NCBI RefSeq assembly: GCF_018446385.1
Contig: NC_055991.1
Coordinates: 116,851,794-116,915,793, forward strand
Length of the DNA stretch: 64,000 bases
Direction: 5' to 3'
Source of the DNA: Zingiber officinale
Taxonomy: Eukaryota; Streptophyta; Magnoliopsida; Zingiberales; Zingiberaceae
Below, in pieces: positions 44,783-55,227 of the stretch. A program made the translations under genes and the position numbers. The number at the start of each line of letters is the position of its first letter. Within the stretch, counting starts at the first letter, position 1. The notes below the pieces were generated by a model. That model was not told where the DNA came from. It worked only from the letters and a program-made list of their open reading frames with translations, and did not search any database.

Positions 44783-45539
44783 ATAGAATGACCTTCTCTA
44801 TGCTTGTTTATAGTGTGGGTCTGTTCGATCGAGAGACGAGACCTACCTGCATGTCGTGTTCTATCATAACTGTAATAGTATTGTATCTTCGGAGATAGGC
44901 TTAATATCCCATCAAAATGATCCCTAAGTGAAAATAATATACTTGCGGTTTTCCAATTGCTCTATTCTTATGCTGTATATCTGCTGAATCTGTTAGCAAA
45001 ATTCTTTCTGCTGTATTGGATCTGTTAAAGTTATAGTTTTGCTATAGATGAAACTCGCATAATGCGAACCAAACATGTCTGATATTAGATGTTGGCGGTT
45101 CAACCCGTGGTTTAACATTTAACTGCTTCAGCCTCCCCTAGTAAATCTGTTTTGTGAAAGCTGTTGGACCCAAATTATGATTCTGCTATGGATGAAACTT
45201 TCATGGCATGAGTTTGTTCGCTCCAGCGGTTTACATCTGACGGCTGAAAAGAAGTGTTCCGCGTCAAGATTCGTGCGACTGACATGACACCCGTATGTTG
45301 TTTTATTTATTTATTTATCAGTCACTTATTTTAGTTAATATTGACATAATTATTTAATTTGAATTGAAGTTGTTGGTAAAGTCGACACAATTGACAAGGT
45401 CAACGGTGCGAAGCTGGATTCTCTCCGGCACGGTCTATTCTTGGTCAATCCACTTTTCTGCCTCCCCAATCCATAGAAGACAAAAAAGAAGCAAAACCAA
45501 CCCCAATCAGACAGCGGCCTCCCTCTCCGCTCCTCCGCC
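44783..45539. other. Intergenic: 3' UTR of the WD40 gene and promoter of the receptor kinase gene
   Basis: No gene seen. 45485-45539 is a CT-rich leader (ccctctccgctcctccgcc) immediately before the ATG. Confidence 0.5.
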
Positions 45540-47462
45540 ATGGCCACCGCTATGGCTCTCCTCCTCCTCCTCCTCCTCCCCCACCGGCTCAGCTTCTCGG
45601 CCTCTGCCCCCATCCCGCCGGCCTCCGACGCCGACAACCTCCTCATGCTAAAAAACTCCTTCACCAACGCTGCGGCCCTCTCGTCCTGGTCCGCCTCCAA
45701 TCCTTCCCCTCCCTGTGACCCCCACTCCCCCTGGCCCGGCGTCATTTGCCTCCATGGCATCATCACCGGTCTCCACCTCTCTGACATGGGCCTCTCTGGC
45801 ACCCTCAGCGTCGACGCTCTGTTCACCTTCCCCGCCCTCCGCTCTCTCAGCTTCGTCAACAACTCCCTATCCGGGACTCTCCCAGCTGACCTCAGCCGCC
45901 TCCACACCCTCAAGGCCATCCTTCTGTCCCGCAACAAGTTCTCCGGCCCCATCACCGCTGACTCCTTCAGCGGCATGACCCGGCTCAAGAAGCTCTGGCT
46001 CAACGACAACCAGTTCAACGGCCCCATCCCCGACTCGCTGGCCGAAGCGACCGCGCTGCTGGAGCTCCACCTGGAGAACAATCATTTCTCCGGCGAGATA
46101 CCCCCCGCCCTCGCCTTGCCCTCCTTGTCCTCCTTCAACGTGTCCAACAACAATCTCCATGGGTCCATCCCGCAGGCGTTTGCCAAGTTCAACTCGAGCT
46201 CGTTCTCCGGCAACGAAGGTTTGTGCGGCCAACTCGTCGTCGGAAAGCCCTGTGCTGAACCCGCGATCGCCGCAGGGGGCGGCGGAAGAGTCATCATCGT
46301 CTTCGCCCTCGCTGTCCTCCTCGTTTGCATGGCCTTGTACGCGTTGAAGGCCGGAGACAAGAAAGAAGAAGTGGTGACGTTAGGAAAGGTTCGCAAAGCG
46401 AAAGAAAAACCTACCTTGCCGAACTCGGTAGAAGATGGCGGTGCAACCGCCGCCGCCGGAGCCGGAGAAGAGGGATTGGTTATGTTGAGCTCGAGAAACG
46501 GAGAACTCCAGCTTTCCGACCTGATGAAGGCGGAGGCGGAGTTACTGAGGAGCGGCGGTATGGGGACGGTGTACAAAGCGTCGATGGCCAGCGGCATTGC
46601 CGTGGTGGTGAAGCGTACACGAGACTTGAACCGGTTGGGGAAGGAGGCGTTCGCCGCCGAGATGGCCCGGCTAGGTCGCCTCTCCCACCCCAATGTGGTG
46701 ACGCCGTTGGCCTACCATTATCGGAAGGACGAGAAGCTGCTCGTGTTGGAGTTTGTCCCCAAGAGGAGCTTGTCGTACGTCCTCCACGGCGACAGGGGAA
46801 CCGACCACGCGGCGCTCGATTGGGGGCGGCGCCTCGGCATCGCCCGGGGCATCGCCCGCGGCCTCGCCTACCTCCACACAGAGCTTCCGTTCATAGACGC
46901 CCCGCACGGGAATATAAAATCCGGCAACGTGGTCCTAACACAGGATTTCGAGCCTCGGTTAACGGACTTCGGGTTTCTGCCGATGGTCAACGCGTCGCAG
47001 GCGGGGACGGTGATGCAGTGTCTGCGAACGCCGGAGGTTCTTGCGGGTCGGCCGGTGTCGCCGAGGTCAGACGTGTACTGCTTCGGCGTGCTTCTGCTTG
47101 AGCTGATGACCGGGAAATTCCCAGTGCAATGCCTGAGCAACGTCGACGGCGGGACGGACGTGGTGGAGTGGGCGACGCGGGCGGCGAAGGAAGGGCGGGA
47201 GGCGGATGTCCTGGACCCGGCGATGGTGGCCGGCGCCAAGTCATCAGTGCCGGAGATGGCGCGGCTGGTGCGGGTGGCGGTGGAGTGCGTGGATCCGGAG
47301 CCGGAGCGGCGGCTGGGGCTGAAGGAGGCTGTGGAGAGGATCGAGGAGTTGGCGGAGGCGGCGGCCGAGGCGCTGCGGTCGGATGCGGCGGCGGCGTCGG
47401 AGACGCGCGGCCATGAGCCCAACACGAGGGAAACTCCCGACAACGATCGGCACGGCGTTTAG
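45540..47462 (+). CDS. LRR receptor-like (pseudo)kinase, pollen-receptor-kinase type, 640 aa
   Basis: One open frame. Signal peptide 1-22 (MATAMALLLLLLLPHRLSFS). LRR N-cap about 27-70 with WSASNPSPPCD and WPGVIC. About five leucine-rich repeats at 75-205 (LWLNDNQFNGPIPDSL, LHLENNHFSGEIPPAL). C-cap GNEGLCG (224-230). Membrane segment about 250-270. Kinase-like domain about 325-605. The invariant Lys is present (VVVKR, Lys358), as is DFG (476-478), but the glycine loop is weak (SGGMGTVYKA) and the catalytic HRD is HGN (456-458), so phosphotransfer is doubtful. This is typical of the LRR-III class including PRK and similar receptors, which act at the plasma membrane, PRKs in pollen-tube growth via RopGEFs. 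Very GC-rich, unlike the next gene. Many long open frames on other strands are GC artefacts. Membership in PRK proper is inference. Confidence 0.92.
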   Translation: MATAMALLLLLLLPHRLSFSASAPIPPASDADNLLMLKNSFTNAAALSSWSASNPSPPCDPHSPWPGVICLHGIITGLHLSDMGLSGTLSVDALFTFPALRSLSFVNNSLSGTLPADLSRLHTLKAILLSRNKFSGPITADSFSGMTRLKKLWLNDNQFNGPIPDSLAEATALLELHLENNHFSGEIPPALALPSLSSFNVSNNNLHGSIPQAFAKFNSSSFSGNEGLCGQLVVGKPCAEPAIAAGGGGRVIIVFALAVLLVCMALYALKAGDKKEEVVTLGKVRKAKEKPTLPNSVEDGGATAAAGAGEEGLVMLSSRNGELQLSDLMKAEAELLRSGGMGTVYKASMASGIAVVVKRTRDLNRLGKEAFAAEMARLGRLSHPNVVTPLAYHYRKDEKLLVLEFVPKRSLSYVLHGDRGTDHAALDWGRRLGIARGIARGLAYLHTELPFIDAPHGNIKSGNVVLTQDFEPRLTDFGFLPMVNASQAGTVMQCLRTPEVLAGRPVSPRSDVYCFGVLLLELMTGKFPVQCLSNVDGGTDVVEWATRAAKEGREADVLDPAMVAGAKSSVPEMARLVRVAVECVDPEPERRLGLKEAVERIEELAEAAAEALRSDAAAASETRGHEPNTRETPDNDRHGV

Positions 47463-48228
47463 GTAGATGCGTCGGTGAGGCGGACGACGACGATTGATCG
47501 TTCGCCATTTCGTGACTCCATTCGTGATACGTTAGCTTGTGTATAGCGTTTGATGTGGTGTTAAATTATTCATTTATTTATTCGGAAGGATCGTTTTTAT
47601 TTTCTTCTTGAATTTTAATTTATGACAAATATCTTATAACAAAAGAAATGCAGGTTATTTTTCTTTTCTTTTATCTTTTGGAAATATTTATTGAGATATT
47701 GTCATTTATTTGGAAGGATCAGCTTAGTTTATTTGTCACTTAGCTTGCTCAATTAGTCCGCACAACATTCTGTCTCTATTTTTCTTCTTCTAATATTGAT
47801 TTAATATTAGTTATTTTTTAAAATTTAAATTAAAAAGATTCTAATATTAGTTAAATAAAATAATTATAATTAATATTGAAATAGCTTTAACTAATATTTA
47901 AATAATTTTAATTAACAGTTTGAAACAATTTCAGTTAAAACTATTCTTGGTGGCGTTTTTTTTTTATTGCCAAAGAATACTATTTGTAATGGTTCTTCAA
48001 TCTTCAGGTATCAAGATCCGCTATTAATAACGGGTCGGATCTGTTATTTCGCCCCATTCCATTTCCACCTACCCATCACAAATCGTTGTGAGTTTATGTA
48101 CCGCCCTAAACCAGAAAAGGTACAGGCGGCGGCGGAAGCGACGACGATTACCACCGCCACCACTACCACGGCGAAGGGGAGAGATTTTCTTCCTCTAGTT
48201 GGTGAATCCCACCGCGTCGGTCAGAATT
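47463..48228. other. Intergenic between the receptor kinase and PPR genes
   Basis: AT-rich 3' flank, then from about 48000 a GC-richer leader of the PPR gene with aagcgacgacgattaccacc. A short open frame at 47967-48341 overlaps the PPR start in another frame and is not supported. Confidence 0.5.
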
Positions 48229-50709
48229 ATGAGAGCTGTCCGGTGCTCTCCCCGGCGCCTCTCTTCGTGGCGTCCAAGCTGCATTCACGCCTCCAGATTC
48301 CTCCTATCCTCCCCTGCCTCCCTGTCACCTCCCTCTCATAATGCTTCCGAGGAATCAACAGCTCAAGATCCAGAGGATACCTCGGACCCCCTCCCCTCTC
48401 CATCCTCTGAAGCAGTGATCGAGTTCCTTCTCAGCAATCAGCACAAGCCCAACGACGCCCTCAAGTTCTTCAAACGGTCTCGGATTCAGGATGGCATCGG
48501 TGGAGATTTGCGCAAAGTCGATTCCTTATGCATCATGCTCCACATCCTCGCCAGCGCCGGGAAGGTAGCAAGTGCTCAGAATTTGATGAAAAATTCGATC
48601 CAATCTGGTTCTGCTCCACGTCCCAGCATTCTGGTCCATCGGCTGATCGAGATGGCAAGTAAGTGCGGCTCTAATTCTAGTTCTTTCGATCATCTCTTGA
48701 CTTTCTACACAAGAACTGGAAAGGTAGAAGAAGCCGTTGAAGCTTTCAAGAGTATGGTCGAGAATGACATCTTTCCTTGTGTCGAATCTAGGAATGGTTT
48801 ATTGCTCTCGATGCTCAGATCAGGTTCCTATAGCACAGCTCTAGAGCTTTTTGAGGAGATGAGGGATAAAGGAATGAATTATGACAAGTTTACACTTGAC
48901 ATTGTCATGAATGTCTGCTTGAAAACAGGGAAATCAGAGGATGCCGAGGCGTACTTTAGAGAAGCTGTTGATAAGGGACAGGTGCAGCCTGATGCGGTTT
49001 CTTATCATACATTGATTCAGTCATCCTCCAAGAAGCCCGATGCCAAGAAAGCTTGTGATTTTTTGAGTGAGATGAAGAATGCTGGGTTGGTTCCTTCTGC
49101 TTTCATTTATAATGTCGTTATTGGAGCTTGTATTAAGCAAGGTGACCTTGAAAAGGCATTGAGTTTGAAGGATGAGATGCTTGGTTGTGGTCTTGTGATG
49201 AATTTAGTTCTCGCGACTAGTCTGATGAAAGGTTACTGTGTAAAGGGCGACCTTAATAATGCTTTGGATTTGCTGGCTAAAGTCTGTGACCAAGGTATTG
49301 AGCCAAACAATGTTACATACTGTGTTCTGATTGATGGCTGTTTTAAACATGGAAACGCAGAAAAGGCAATTGAACTTTACCACCAAATGAAGGAAATGAG
49401 CTTGGTGCCGAATGCATTTACTTTGAATTCAGTCCTAAAGTGTCTGTTGAAGTCTAACAACTGGACAGAGGCATATGGTGTGTTTGAGGAGGGAGTTTCA
49501 TCTGGTGTGGCTAATGTTTTCACCTATAACTGTCTTATTCATTGGCTTTGCCGTGTTGGGAGGCTAAAGGAAGCTTTCAGATTGTTTAATAAGATGGTGG
49601 AGACTGGATTAGAACCCAGTGAAGTTTCTTACAACAACTTGATATTCGGCCATTGTGTCAAGGGAGATTTGGATTCAGCAGTCAACTTGTACACTCAGAT
49701 GTCTCAGAAGGGTATAAAACCAAATGTGATCACTTATACGAATTTAGTGACATGCCATGTGAAGAAAAATAACTTGGACAAAGCTCTTCAACTTGTCAAC
49801 GAAATGCGTAACATGGGTGTTGCTTGTAATGATTATACATACAACAGCATTGTGAACGGCCTTTGCAAAACTGGACATGTTTCTGTAGCGAAAGACATGT
49901 TGCAGAAGTTTTTGGAGGACGGTTTTATCCCCGGTGCTATGACATACAATAGCATGATTGATGGCTTTGTAAAGCAGGGCATGATGAGCATGGCACTTTC
50001 AACATATCGAGAAATGACTAGTTGTGGCATCTCCCCCAATGCCATTACTTACACCAGTTTGATTGACGGGTATTGTAGAAGTAATTCTGTTGATCTTACT
50101 CTCAAATTGTGGAACAATTTAAGAAGGAAAAATTTTCCATTGGACATTGCTGTGTATAATATTCTTGTTGGTTATTTGTGCAAGGAAGGGAAGATCGAAG
50201 TCGCTTTGTATCTTTTTAATGATCTAGATAAAGCTGGTTTAGCACCTGATTCATCGATATACAATAGCCTTATCTCTGGCTATAAGTATCAAGGTAACAT
50301 GGAGGCTGCTTTTCAGTTGCATAGAAAAATGGTTAGAGATAGAATTCCTTGTGATACTGCAACCTACACTAATCTTATAGATGGATCATTGAAAGTTGGA
50401 AAAACAGCCCTAGCTTCTGAATTTTACTCCATGATGCTACAGGACCAAAATGTACCAGATGATGTCACATTCACTGCATTGATACATGGCCTCTGCAACA
50501 ATGGTGATGTGGAAGGTGCTCACAGAATGTTACATGAAATGGACAGAGTGGATGTACAACCTAATGTCGGCTTATACAACAAATTGATTAATGGGTATTT
50601 TAGAGAGGGCAAGTTCGAAGAAGCTTTTCGTTTGCACGATGAGATGCTCGACAGAGGTCTTGTACCCAATGATACAACATATGACATTCTAGCAAATCAC
50701 AAGCTTTGA
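48229..50709 (+). CDS. P-class pentatricopeptide repeat protein, probably mitochondrial, 826 aa
   Basis: First ATG is at 48229; the frame is open further upstream only through non-ATG codons. Residues 1-30 are Arg/Ser-rich and lack acidic residues (MRAVRCSPRRLSSWRPSCIH), as in mitochondrial presequences. From about residue 150 to the end there are about 18 consecutive 35-residue PPR motifs (TYNSIVNGLCKTGHVSVAKD, TYTSLIDGYCRSNSVDLTLK, TFTALIHGLCNNGDVEGAHR). There is no E, DYW or SMR domain, so it is a pure P-class protein that would bind organellar RNA for stabilisation, splicing or translation. The best remembered match is Arabidopsis At3g54980, a mitochondrial PPR protein; that orthology is from memory. 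No introns, as usual for PPR genes. Ends TGA after NHKL. Confidence 0.93.
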   Translation: MRAVRCSPRRLSSWRPSCIHASRFLLSSPASLSPPSHNASEESTAQDPEDTSDPLPSPSSEAVIEFLLSNQHKPNDALKFFKRSRIQDGIGGDLRKVDSLCIMLHILASAGKVASAQNLMKNSIQSGSAPRPSILVHRLIEMASKCGSNSSSFDHLLTFYTRTGKVEEAVEAFKSMVENDIFPCVESRNGLLLSMLRSGSYSTALELFEEMRDKGMNYDKFTLDIVMNVCLKTGKSEDAEAYFREAVDKGQVQPDAVSYHTLIQSSSKKPDAKKACDFLSEMKNAGLVPSAFIYNVVIGACIKQGDLEKALSLKDEMLGCGLVMNLVLATSLMKGYCVKGDLNNALDLLAKVCDQGIEPNNVTYCVLIDGCFKHGNAEKAIELYHQMKEMSLVPNAFTLNSVLKCLLKSNNWTEAYGVFEEGVSSGVANVFTYNCLIHWLCRVGRLKEAFRLFNKMVETGLEPSEVSYNNLIFGHCVKGDLDSAVNLYTQMSQKGIKPNVITYTNLVTCHVKKNNLDKALQLVNEMRNMGVACNDYTYNSIVNGLCKTGHVSVAKDMLQKFLEDGFIPGAMTYNSMIDGFVKQGMMSMALSTYREMTSCGISPNAITYTSLIDGYCRSNSVDLTLKLWNNLRRKNFPLDIAVYNILVGYLCKEGKIEVALYLFNDLDKAGLAPDSSIYNSLISGYKYQGNMEAAFQLHRKMVRDRIPCDTATYTNLIDGSLKVGKTALASEFYSMMLQDQNVPDDVTFTALIHGLCNNGDVEGAHRMLHEMDRVDVQPNVGLYNKLINGYFREGKFEEAFRLHDEMLDRGLVPNDTTYDILANHKL

Positions 50710-52099
50710 GGGATTAATTCATTCAAATGCAATTAATTAAGAATGTCCAAGACCCCTGGATGGCAGTAATTGTCCTGAGGCAGCTTAATGTTTATCTTCG
50801 AAGGGTGCCTCGAGGGATTCTCTTGCTGTTTCCAGTGCTATTCTCTGCTGAATGAAGGATGTCTTCAAGGATTCTCTTCCTATTCGCAATGTTATTTTCT
50901 GCTTGTGAAAATGTAGGTAATGATATTGAAGCACTTAAGATGCACCATAAAGGTTATTATATTATTTTCAAACTTCTTACTTGATTGGATTAATAGGCTT
51001 TAAGAATCAACTTCTACCTATATTATCTAGTTTAGATCATAATGCTTCAATTTTAAATATTCGCTTGTGTTTAAATGGAGAGATCATGTGTTAATGCACT
51101 GGTTTGTTTACCCTTCCTTCGATTATAAATTTATATGATCAATTTTTGACTTGCAGGCTAGATTTGACCCTTTGTAGATGGCTAATTATGTCTTGATGGA
51201 GAACTCTGTAAACACAAGAGTTCCAGCTAATAACAGTGCACAAGATGAAAAGGAGATGAAGTTTATAGAATTGTTGCAGATTTATGCTTGGAAGATTGTA
51301 TACAACAAACCCTCTTGAGAGAAGTTATCCACCGAGACAGCCCCCCCTGTTGGTAATGATTTCACTTGCTGAAATAAAATATGTTTAGCAGTTTGGCTGA
51401 AAGTATTTATTTTGTTTTCGACTTTCCTTGTTGAGTTTATCCAATAAACTTTGGCGAATTGGATACTCGAGAGTTGAGACTCAATTTCGATGGACAGAAA
51501 CTGAAGGGATTGACTGAATACCAGAGTGAAGGAAAAGAATGGAAGGTCATTCCTATTCCAGGAAAAGAAAGTAGTTTCTTACTAAGGCAGAGGAAAAGGT
51601 TGCGAGAAAGGAAGTTTCTTACCCTAGAAAATGAGAATGTTTATAGGAAAAAACGCAGGAAAAAGATTTTTTATATTATTTATTTATTTGTTAATGAAAT
51701 TTTGCAGAAGATTCACACTTATTGGCATTGTTCATCCTCAAAAACTTATCGGTTCCCTTTTCTACTTTTGACTCAACGAATGTGGTTTCATATGGACAAA
51801 CATGGATTAGGAATCCTTCCTCGCCGAGACATTATTTTACTCAACTCAACCAATGTGGATCCATACAAACTCACATAGGTTGGGAATCCTTCCTCGGTTG
51901 GTGGTCGAGGAAGTATTGGAGTTATGTACCATGGTGGGGGTATGAATGTTACAGAGAACCTAAACATGTTTAGTTGTGCTTGACTGGTAGAACTTTGAAC
52001 TTCTTTCCATCATTAATAACATAACAAGTTCTACACATTGGAGCAAATCCAATAATGCAAACCCACAATCAATACTCATTACATCACATAAGATCCGGA
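50710..52099. other. 3' flank of the PPR gene
   Basis: Probable 3' UTR followed by AT-rich DNA. A possible acceptor gacttgcag (about 51150) suggests a spliced 3' UTR. A 139-codon open frame at 51459-51878 shows no recognisable domain and is not called. Confidence 0.4.
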
Positions 52100-53446
52100 T
52101 GTTACAAAATAATGTGGAAGCCCATCAAATAACGAGATAATATCCAACACTCCGATGCTTGACGATGGGATCGTGCCTGAGAATTGGTTGTTATGCAGGT
52201 CTATCTGGACGATCGCAGCCGCGTCTCTGATCTGTGTAGGAATCTGACCCGAGAACTGGTTGTCGGAAATAAAGAGCCTGGTTTAGGGACTTGGTAGCAC
52301 CGATCTGGAGCCAATCGAACCTTCAAATTGGTTGCCGGCGAAATCAATCATGTTTGCAAGCTCCAGAGACCCAAGGGAACCTCACCGGAGAGTGAGTTGT
52401 TACTGACCCTGAACCTAAGCAGAGAAGAGCAATAAGCATAACCGGCGGCGATCTCCCTGGTGAACTTGTTCTCCATCATCAGAAGCCTCTTCATGGTCCC
52501 TTTCCTGCACTTCCAAACTTCGCCAGCAACTTTCCAATGAACCTGTTTGCGTACAACGTGAGGTTGGTGAGGAATCGGAAGTCCCCAAATTCCAGCGGTA
52601 CCTCACCGGAGAAATTGTTATCGAACAATTGTAGAGAGATGAGGTTCGTCAAGCTCCGGATCTCCAATAGGCTGCCCTCCAAATTGTTCATCGACGCATC
52701 GAATAAGGCCAACTTTGTGAGGTTCCCGAACCCATTCGGGATATGTCCGCTGAGCGAATTGTTGTAAAGCTCGAGTTGCCACTGATTGGAGAGCTTGGAG
52801 ATCTCGGGGAGTCACGCCAGTGAGGAAGCGGTCGGCTATCTCGATGTTGATGAGCTTTGTCAGGTTACCTATCGCCGGCGGAATTTGTCCATGGATGTTA
52901 CAATTAGAGAGGTAGAGCCAATTGAGTTTGGTCAAATTCAGCACCACATCAGGGAAAGGATTAGGATCGAACGAGTTATCCCCGACGCTGAGTACCTCCA
53001 ACTCAGTCAGCCTGGCGAGGGAGCTCCACGGGAAGGCACCGGTGAAATAATAACTAGTAAAGTTGATCTGAAGCTCGACTAGAGTGGTCATTTCGGGAAC
53101 TACACCTCTGAGAGAGCCGAAGGCGAGGTCAAGCCGGCGGAGGCTGGTGCAGCTGTGAAGGGCATCGGGGATGTCATCAGAGAGCTCATTAGACCCCGGT
53201 GAGAGCGGGATGAGCGAAGGAAGCCAACAAACAATATCAAAACGGATTTCTCCAGATATTCCGATGTCGGTGAGGTCGATTTCAGAAACAGAGTCATCAG
53301 AATCACACGTGATACCGGCGCTGCAATGTGGGTTGTTTGTTGTCCATGATTAGGCGGTCGCGTTTGCTGTCTTGAAGGTGAATTTCAACTGGAGGAGGAT
53401 TCGCCGAACCTCCATTGGAGTTGCCTCCCTGACAACGGTGAGACAT
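52100..53446 (-). pseudogene. LRR receptor pseudogene (LRR-XI, HAIKU2/RLK7-like), no kinase
   Basis: Minus-strand pieces in changing frames give a continuous LRR ectodomain: CDSDDSVSEIDLTDIGISGE near 53290, then about ten repeats including LVELQINFTSYYFTGAFPWS, LNWLYLSNCNIHGQIPPAIG, LALFDASMNNLEGSL and ISLQLFDNNFSGEVP. Degenerate repeats run to about 52150 (LFISDNQFSGQIPTQIRDAA). At least four frameshifts or stops are needed. There is no signal peptide, and no transmembrane or kinase part is found to the left. The family comparison is by motif memory. Confidence 0.85.
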
Positions 53447-53466
53447 AGTGAGAGGAGGAAGCATAT

Positions 53467-53651
53467 TAGCCCCCAGGGTGTATCATAGACGGTGGGCGCA
53501 TAATAGTGTAATGGTCAGGAATCAATTTTCAGGAATTGACGATCTGGGATTTATTCCACCATGCGCCTGACGCCTGTGTACCTACATGTATCTTTCTCCA
53601 TATTCGTGGGACCAATACTAGGGGACCGTTAATGTAGCAGATCTACATTTT
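53467..53651 (+). mobile_element. SINE of a third family, 185 bp, with 16-bp target duplication
   Basis: Flanked by agaggaggaagcatat (53451-53466 and 53652-53667). Head is tRNA-like, with A-box-like tagtgtaatggtcagg and B-box-like gatctgggatttattcc. The tail is gcagatctacatttt. It differs from the two other SINE families here. Confidence 0.8.
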
Positions 53652-53667
53652 AAGAGGAGGAAGCATA

Positions 53668-54872
53668 TCGTCACACCCCCGAGGGTAAGATTATCCGGAT
53701 AAAATTAGACAACACCTATCCTTTAACAATGACAATTGAAACCTAGATATATAAGTCACTCGGCTATATAAGAATAATATCTATAGCTCACACAGCTGAA
53801 ATAAAAACACAACCACACAAGATAATATATATAGCCCACACGGTACAACACAACTGACTGCGAGCCAATTCGGCTTGATACAACAAGTATATAACCAAAT
53901 AAAATGACATCACAAGTCCAAAAATCTATACAGAGGATACATATTACAAGTATAAGAACAAAACCAACAATGCGAGAAGAAACAATAATGAAAGAAATCG
54001 CTCGATGTGACATAGGACTGGCGGATAGGATCTCTAGGTGACTTCATAAATCCTCTACCTATTTCCTAGCGAAAGAAAAACTAGTTCAAGAGGTGGTAAG
54101 TGCTAATGACTCAACAGGTAATAGATAGATAGTGCATGAACATAATATATATCTAGAGATTCAAAGGTATACAGTCTTATAGGAAAGAATAATATGAAAT
54201 ACAGTAATATCATAATAATATTCATATCTGAACCTATATACTAAGCTAGTAATAGAAAATTAGGAGTAGTGAGGATCTGTAATAGTACTGCTCATAACTA
54301 CAAGGGTAACATGTGAGGTATATACATACTATCAATAAGTAAGGCAATGTCGAAGCAATGTAACAAGTATATAACTCAACATATACAAGCATATCATGGT
54401 CATATGGATACAATGAAAACAACAGCATAAGTAAATATAATATCATAAGCGTATGCAAGGCATGGTCACTCCCGCCCACCCCCTCTGTACCGCGACCCCT
54501 GTATGATCGGGATGTCGGAATAATGACAACTGCACAACACTCTAATTGTCACTACTCTCGAGTGACCGAATGGACAATTTGCGTAGTAGTTGACTAACTA
54601 CATAGCAATGAGGTCCCTGCTGCTCGCAACTCCATCTACCACTACCCATGAGTGATCAACTGGGAGCACGATAGGACGAGCGGTACGTACTCCAGGTACC
54701 ACTACCCATGAGTGACCGAGTGTGCAGCTTTGGCCAATGACTCTCTCAACCACAAAGGAGAATTTGTCGCCGACATGCATGTAATGATATGATGAGGAAG
54801 ATACAATAGTCATCACATATATAAATAGCAATCAACTATGCTACAATAAAACCAGCATTCTCAATAAGGTAC
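53668..54872. other. Repetitive DNA, possibly an old gypsy LTR
   Basis: Starts cgtcacacccccgaggg, close to the acaccc ends of Del/Tekay LTRs. It contains about 70-bp imperfect repeats with ccactacccatgagtgacc (54550-54720), as often in such LTRs. Plus-strand tracts tatagcccacacgg and atatataagtcactcgg recur. The other end was not found. Confidence 0.4.
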
Positions 54873-54891
54873 ATGGATAAACAACAATCAA

Positions 54892-54980
54892 GTCCCCTCG
54901 GATGGGTCTAGTGGCTAGCACATGAGGTGCTGCCACAATGAGGTCTGAGGTTCGAATCTCGGAAAAGCTGAGGTAAATAC
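54892..54980 (+). mobile_element. SINE, 5' half, interrupted by the 54981-62160 element
   Basis: tRNA-like head gtggctagcacatgagg (A box) and ggttcgaatctcgg (B box), preceded by the 19-bp repeat atggataaacaacaatcaa (54873-54891). The body resumes at 62166. Confidence 0.92.
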
Positions 54981-55227
54981 TGTTGGTGCAACCTTAGGTC
55001 AAGGTTGACCTGGTTGACCCGACTCGAGTTGACTTGACTCGAGTTGTATTTTGATGTTTGACTTGGGAAGATTGTTGGTGCAACCTTAGGTCAAGGTTGA
55101 CCTAGTTGAGTTGCATGTTGATGTTTGACACTCGTGAGAGAGTTCTATTCTTGATATGGGACAAGAATAGATGATTGGGAAAGTATTGATGCAACCGTAG
55201 GTAAGGTTGACCTGGTTGACCTGATTC

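Noticed and set aside
45350..47508. Long open frames on the minus strand and in other plus frames over the receptor kinase gene
   Set aside because: Very high GC removes stop codons in all frames; only 45540-47462 has domains, signal peptide and membrane segment.
51459..51973. 139-codon open frame after the PPR gene
   Set aside because: No recognisable domain, poor composition, no splice or promoter support.
54940..54965. Possible tRNA gene from A and B boxes
   Set aside because: No cloverleaf can be formed; flanking duplication and tail show a SINE.
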